A stretch of 64,000 nucleotides of DNA from the NCBI GenBank assembly GCA_963514095.1, contig OY741268.1, positions 23,164,424 through 23,228,423 on the forward strand, written 5' to 3'. The translations under genes were made by a program, and so were the position numbers. The notes under the pieces are model-generated. The model ran no database searches and was not told where the DNA came from. It worked only from the letters and a program-made list of their open reading frames with translations. Below, piece after piece: positions 60,501-64,000 of this stretch (the stretch's first letter is position 1; each line of letters begins with the position of its first letter). The stretch is from Eutrigla gurnardus. Its lineage: Eukaryota; Chordata; Actinopteri; Perciformes; Triglidae.

Positions 60501-62087
60501 GCCATACAGGACCCAATGCCAGATGAACCCAGTACCAGCTCCTCCTCCGCAGACTCCAAAGAGACGTCAAGCTCGGCTGCAGCAGCGGAGAAAACCGCAG
60601 CCTCTGCTGAACCTAAAGCCAAAGACGTAAGGGAAACACAAGTTTGAAAGACTATCGTGTGTGTTTGTGTGTAGGATGGACAGAAACTACAACAAACATT
60701 TCACAACATCCTGAGACCAATCAAAAGACGGTGAAAAATGGTCAAGCACTTTTTATAATTGTTTACAAATAAGCTCTGAGACAGCAGTGTGCTGACACCT
60801 CTTACTGGTAAATTGGCCTTTTGAGGCAATATTTAAAGAAGAAAGATCATGGCAAGCATCCATAGTATCATTACAAAACACTAAACATGTTAATGGGAAG
60901 AATATTTGCTATGAATTGCTTCACGTACCCAAAAATGTTTTGAAAAGAAGTTTCACCCTGAAGCCAATGCATTTCCTTTAGTGTTCCCGGATCCAAATGC
61001 TGTGCGGTTATTTTCTCCCAATATCACATTGCAGTAATGGTTTTCTTTGAACTCTAAGCAAAAACATGTTTCTGCACAGGACTGTCCAGAAGGGGAGTTT
61101 TGAAGTGTATTGCACAATTGTTTTGTTTTCCCTCCTATATTTGAAATAAGATTATTGAATATTTTTAATGAGTTGAGTTTTAATATTTTAAATAACTAAT
61201 TACTAATTTTCTTTTGTGCTTACTTGCTATTGTTAAATGTGTGTGTACTTGCAGTTTTGTTTGCTGTGATGGCACTTTGAGAAGCCCTGGTCCAGTCCTG
61301 TTTTCCTGTCACCTCAGACTATATCTCAGGGTCCAGATCATGAATTATGTGATATTACAGGGAATTAATCAGATCACGTGATCAAATATCTCACAGGGTG
61401 TTTCCAGAGAATTAAAGTGTTTATGATGAAATGGGTTTCTTTCTGTCTGTTTCTGTTGTTTGGGAAAGCAGTCAGGTTTTTTGATGAATCACTTAGGTCA
61501 GTTCCTGCCTTGACAAATGCTACGTGATTTGGTTGTATATGTGCTGCAGCCAGACCCCACTGCTCCAGCGGTCTGTCTGCATGACTCATGCAGTGTAAAC
61601 AGGTCGGAGTTGGAACTCCTTTTGATCACATTGTGGCGTATCCTGCTAGAAACGCCCCCTCTAAATGCTCTAATGATGTCCTTTTGATGGCACATTTTTT
61701 TTTTTGCACGGTGACATCAGATCATTGCGGCGCTGTGATTGGCTCTTTGTGAAGGCAATAACTAGCCTCATCCATCTACGACTTGTTGCTGGAAGGTGTT
61801 TTCTAGTTGACGAGCCTGGGGGAACTGATACGGGGTGCATTTGGCTATTATATGCGTTACAAAACAAGTGAGTCACAGATGGATGATGTCAGCAGCGTGC
61901 ATATGTCGGAGTACGTGGCCGTATGGGGTTGGGAAGCATCTCATTTGCCCACCTTGATGTGATTGTCTTTGAAGTAATTAACCTGATTAACAGTGTAAGA
62001 AGACAATAACGTGCAGTATGATACCTGTCAACAGCTTCCACCTGCCAGGCTGGAGACATTAGCATACATGATTGGTACACCTGGTGG

Positions 62088-62129
<42 letters not shown>

Positions 62130-62253
62130 TGTGTCCATGCATGAGTGGTGCGTCGGCGTCGGAGCTGAATGGGCAGGAGGGGTGTGCTCTCACAGACACC
62201 ATAGCAGCAGTGAGATGAAGAGTGCCATCTACTCCACTGCACGTCTGTACTGA
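51544..62253 (+). CDS. rgs14: Regulator of G-protein signalling 14
   Basis: Exons: 51544-51672, 54381-54402, 54582-54733, 54865-54957, 55451-55594, 55698-55868, 55952-56033, 56140-56240, 56610-56828, 57083-57159, 57470-57596, 57847-57928, 58693-58742, 59629-59725 and 60394-60626. A tentative last exon lies at about 62215-62253. Counted from the second ATG (51658, MADKK), the product is about 567 residues. AVSDGEL near the start matches RGS14. An RGS domain (about 44-170, from SFEKLLEDP to FVRSPLYQSC) precedes tandem Ras-binding domains (about 280-415, CCVYLPDGSASLAP and LEIAFTGKTVGI). A GoLoco motif (about 478-500) carries the required DDQRGLL. RGS14 speeds GTP hydrolysis on Galpha-i/o, binds Ras/Rap and holds Galpha-i-GDP. 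An upstream in-frame ATG (51544) adds 38 basic residues. The C terminus is unsure: the phase-0 end at 60626 may read into KSAIYSTARLY via a weak acceptor, or stop early via the stronger acceptor at 62195. Confidence 0.9.
62092..62134. repeat. (GT)n microsatellite
   Basis: GT repeat with a short GC interruption, about 60 bases before the candidate last-exon acceptor of rgs14. Confidence 0.95.
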
Positions 62254-62279
62254 GAGGAGAAAGAAGGGAGAAAAGGAGG

Positions 62280-64000
62280 TGAGTGTCTGAATTTCCCCCA
62301 GCCTTTTGACTAATCTTTTTTTTTGTTGGGGTGGTGGTGATCGCTGTGCTTGTACAGTCAGTAGATGTGTCTGCCTGCCCTTTCTCTGTCACTCCCATCA
62401 CTCTTTCTCTCCTCCTGTCTGTCATTTCTTTGCTTGATTATATGCCTTATGCTGTCTTGAGATAAACCACTCTGTCCCCTAATTCTTAGGAAAGCTCACG
62501 TTTTGGGACGATGCTTTCTGGCGTCTCCGTTTCTGTCATTGGTTTGTAATCTGCATTGGAATGGATAACAAGCAGATTGTGAATATCTGGGAAGTGTTTA
62601 TTTTCCTAACTCAATCGTCTGCTAATGGGAGCTCTGAATGTTGCTCACTGTGCCGTTGAGAGTTCTGCAGAGGAATACACAAGTGGTGCAAAACAAAACC
62701 CATCCATCAGATAAATGCTTGCACATTACTGGTGCACTGAGAGATTCTGCTCAGCCAGTGAAGGACGGGCTCTGTGCTCAGTGTGTTAAAAATGAAACCC
62801 ATAATGGATTCACTAGCAGTGACTCAGTTATCATGTCAGATACACATGGTCAAGCTGTGATTCAGCCTGGGAACAGCTGTGTTGGTCGACTGCTGACTTA
62901 ATTCATCCAGTTTAGGATGTGTGTGTGTGAGTGCGCGCGTGTGTGTGAGTGTGTGTGTGTGCGTCACACCTGAGTGTGGCTCAACAGACAGCCCATCATC
63001 ATCAATTACAGGACATAATGTCCTTGCCACTGTGAGCCGTCTTAATGTGCTCTCTGCTGCAGGTGCAGCTACTGGCCACATGCCCACCTTGGTGCTCTAA
63101 CCTCCGCCGCGTGCATGCATGTGCTATAACGGGCGCGTGTGAACTTCTGTGATTTAGCATGTTCAACAGCGAGGGTATTTTCTTCCCGTCGTTGCTGGAT
63201 GAATGAATGAACACCGGTTGGAGACTATCAGAAGTGATTGTCTTAGGCAGACAGTCAGTGATTTGGGCTTGACCTTTTGAAAAAAGACAACAGGAGTGAT
63301 GATGTAGATGCAACTTGACTGTGCTGGTCTCTTTGATATCTTTGACCCAACATTCCCCCTGCAAAGAGAAATATTTGCCACGTAATAATGGATGAGCATT
63401 TTGGTTTTTATTATTTTCTTTTTGATGTGTCACCTTGGCTGTCGTTAGCTTGCTCATGTGGATTAATTGATGGAGAAGTGTTTCTCAGAGCCACAGGGCT
63501 TTTCTACCTCGGCTACAAAGGAGATGCACTTCAGTCTAGCCAATGGGCGCCTTCATCCACTTTTGGCCTCGACTACAAAGAAGGGATTCCTCGCGCGACC
63601 GAAGATTGGACAGACAGTGACAGAGTGAGGCAAGCAGGCAAATCATTCTCATTTAGGTCATTTCCTTCAGTGAGCTGGTCCGAGGGAGCACTCAGGACTC
63701 GCTGAATGCGTGTCCCGCCCTCAAGACTGAGATTATCCTCCTCTATTACTCGCTGCAGCCTAATGCACATTTTAGAGTAAGTGCATGGAGTAAAACCGTC
63801 AAGCATACCCTTGAGTGAGCCAACTGAACTGACATCCATGTGCATAACAGGCCTGATGTATGAAAGGAGCTGGGGAGACGCCACTGGGTCGCTCATGAGC
63901 AGGTAGGCCTCGTTGAACACCACATACATTACAGTCCACGTGGGACGTTCTAATGGGCAGCCCTGTAGCATCAACTCTGACGTCAGACGTCACAGTGGGA
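62280..64000. other. Right end without an assignable gene
   Basis: GTGAGTG at 62280 could be a splice donor following the rgs14 last exon (a 3' untranslated intron). Beyond it are GT runs (62921-62962) and open frames without recognisable domains or convincing splice sites, including a 133-codon minus-strand frame at 63573-63974. Confidence 0.4.

Noticed and set aside
61889..62425. 178-codon minus-strand frame
   Set aside because: It is largely repeat-derived (His/Thr from the GT run) and lies opposite the presumed rgs14 last exon. No domain is visible.
63573..63974. 133-codon minus-strand frame at the right end, with a possible acceptor near 63960
   Set aside because: The peptide (TWTVMYVVFNEAYLLMSDP...) is not recognisable, neighbouring frames are equally open, and no matching exon is visible. 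It could be an edge exon of a gene to the right, but the evidence is too thin to list.

Overview
The window reads as nuclear DNA of a ray-finned (teleost, probably percomorph) fish. The genes are split into many short exons with GT-AG introns, microsatellites are abundant (CA, CTTT, ATC and TA runs), and several dispersed repeats carry tails typical of teleost genomes. All gene models below were assembled by hand from exon translations, splice signals and reading-frame phase. No transcript evidence was available.

Layout. From 1 to about 17.05 kb I find no convincing coding exon. A CpG-rich block at about 16.6-17.3 kb carries a minus-strand splice donor and looks like the promoter and 5' non-coding exon of a gene running leftwards, so the first 17 kb may be its long, regulatory first intron. 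Next come rbm22 (+, 19.2-24.0 kb, spliceosome) and myoz3 (-, 24.9-28.9 kb, sarcomeric Z-disc), arranged tail to tail. A complete 18-exon soluble guanylate cyclase follows (+, 31.7-38.7 kb). It resembles the atypical insect Gyc-88E class more than vertebrate alpha1/beta1 subunits. Further right are a small single-pass membrane protein (-, 39.7-40.4 kb), a doubtful short ORF with a CRE-like upstream site (42.5-42.9 kb), an ARL3-like small GTPase (-, 43.3-46.6 kb), a small immunoglobulin-superfamily type I membrane protein (-, 47.5-49.8 kb) and rgs14 (+, 51.5-62.3 kb, with RGS, tandem Ras-binding and GoLoco domains). The last 1.7 kb holds nothing I can assign.

The genes are unrelated housekeeping, muscle, signalling and cilia-type functions, each with its own transcription unit. 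The most interesting item is the guanylate cyclase. It keeps the haem-pocket residues and both metal-binding aspartates but has lost the purine-recognition Cys and the transition-state Asn and Arg, all within one short segment. It therefore looks like an obligate, alpha-like half-site. The IgSF gene, built from small phase-1 cassette exons, and the dinucleotide repeats lying beside splice sites of the cyclase, rgs14 and the ARL3-like gene are the next most worth checking.
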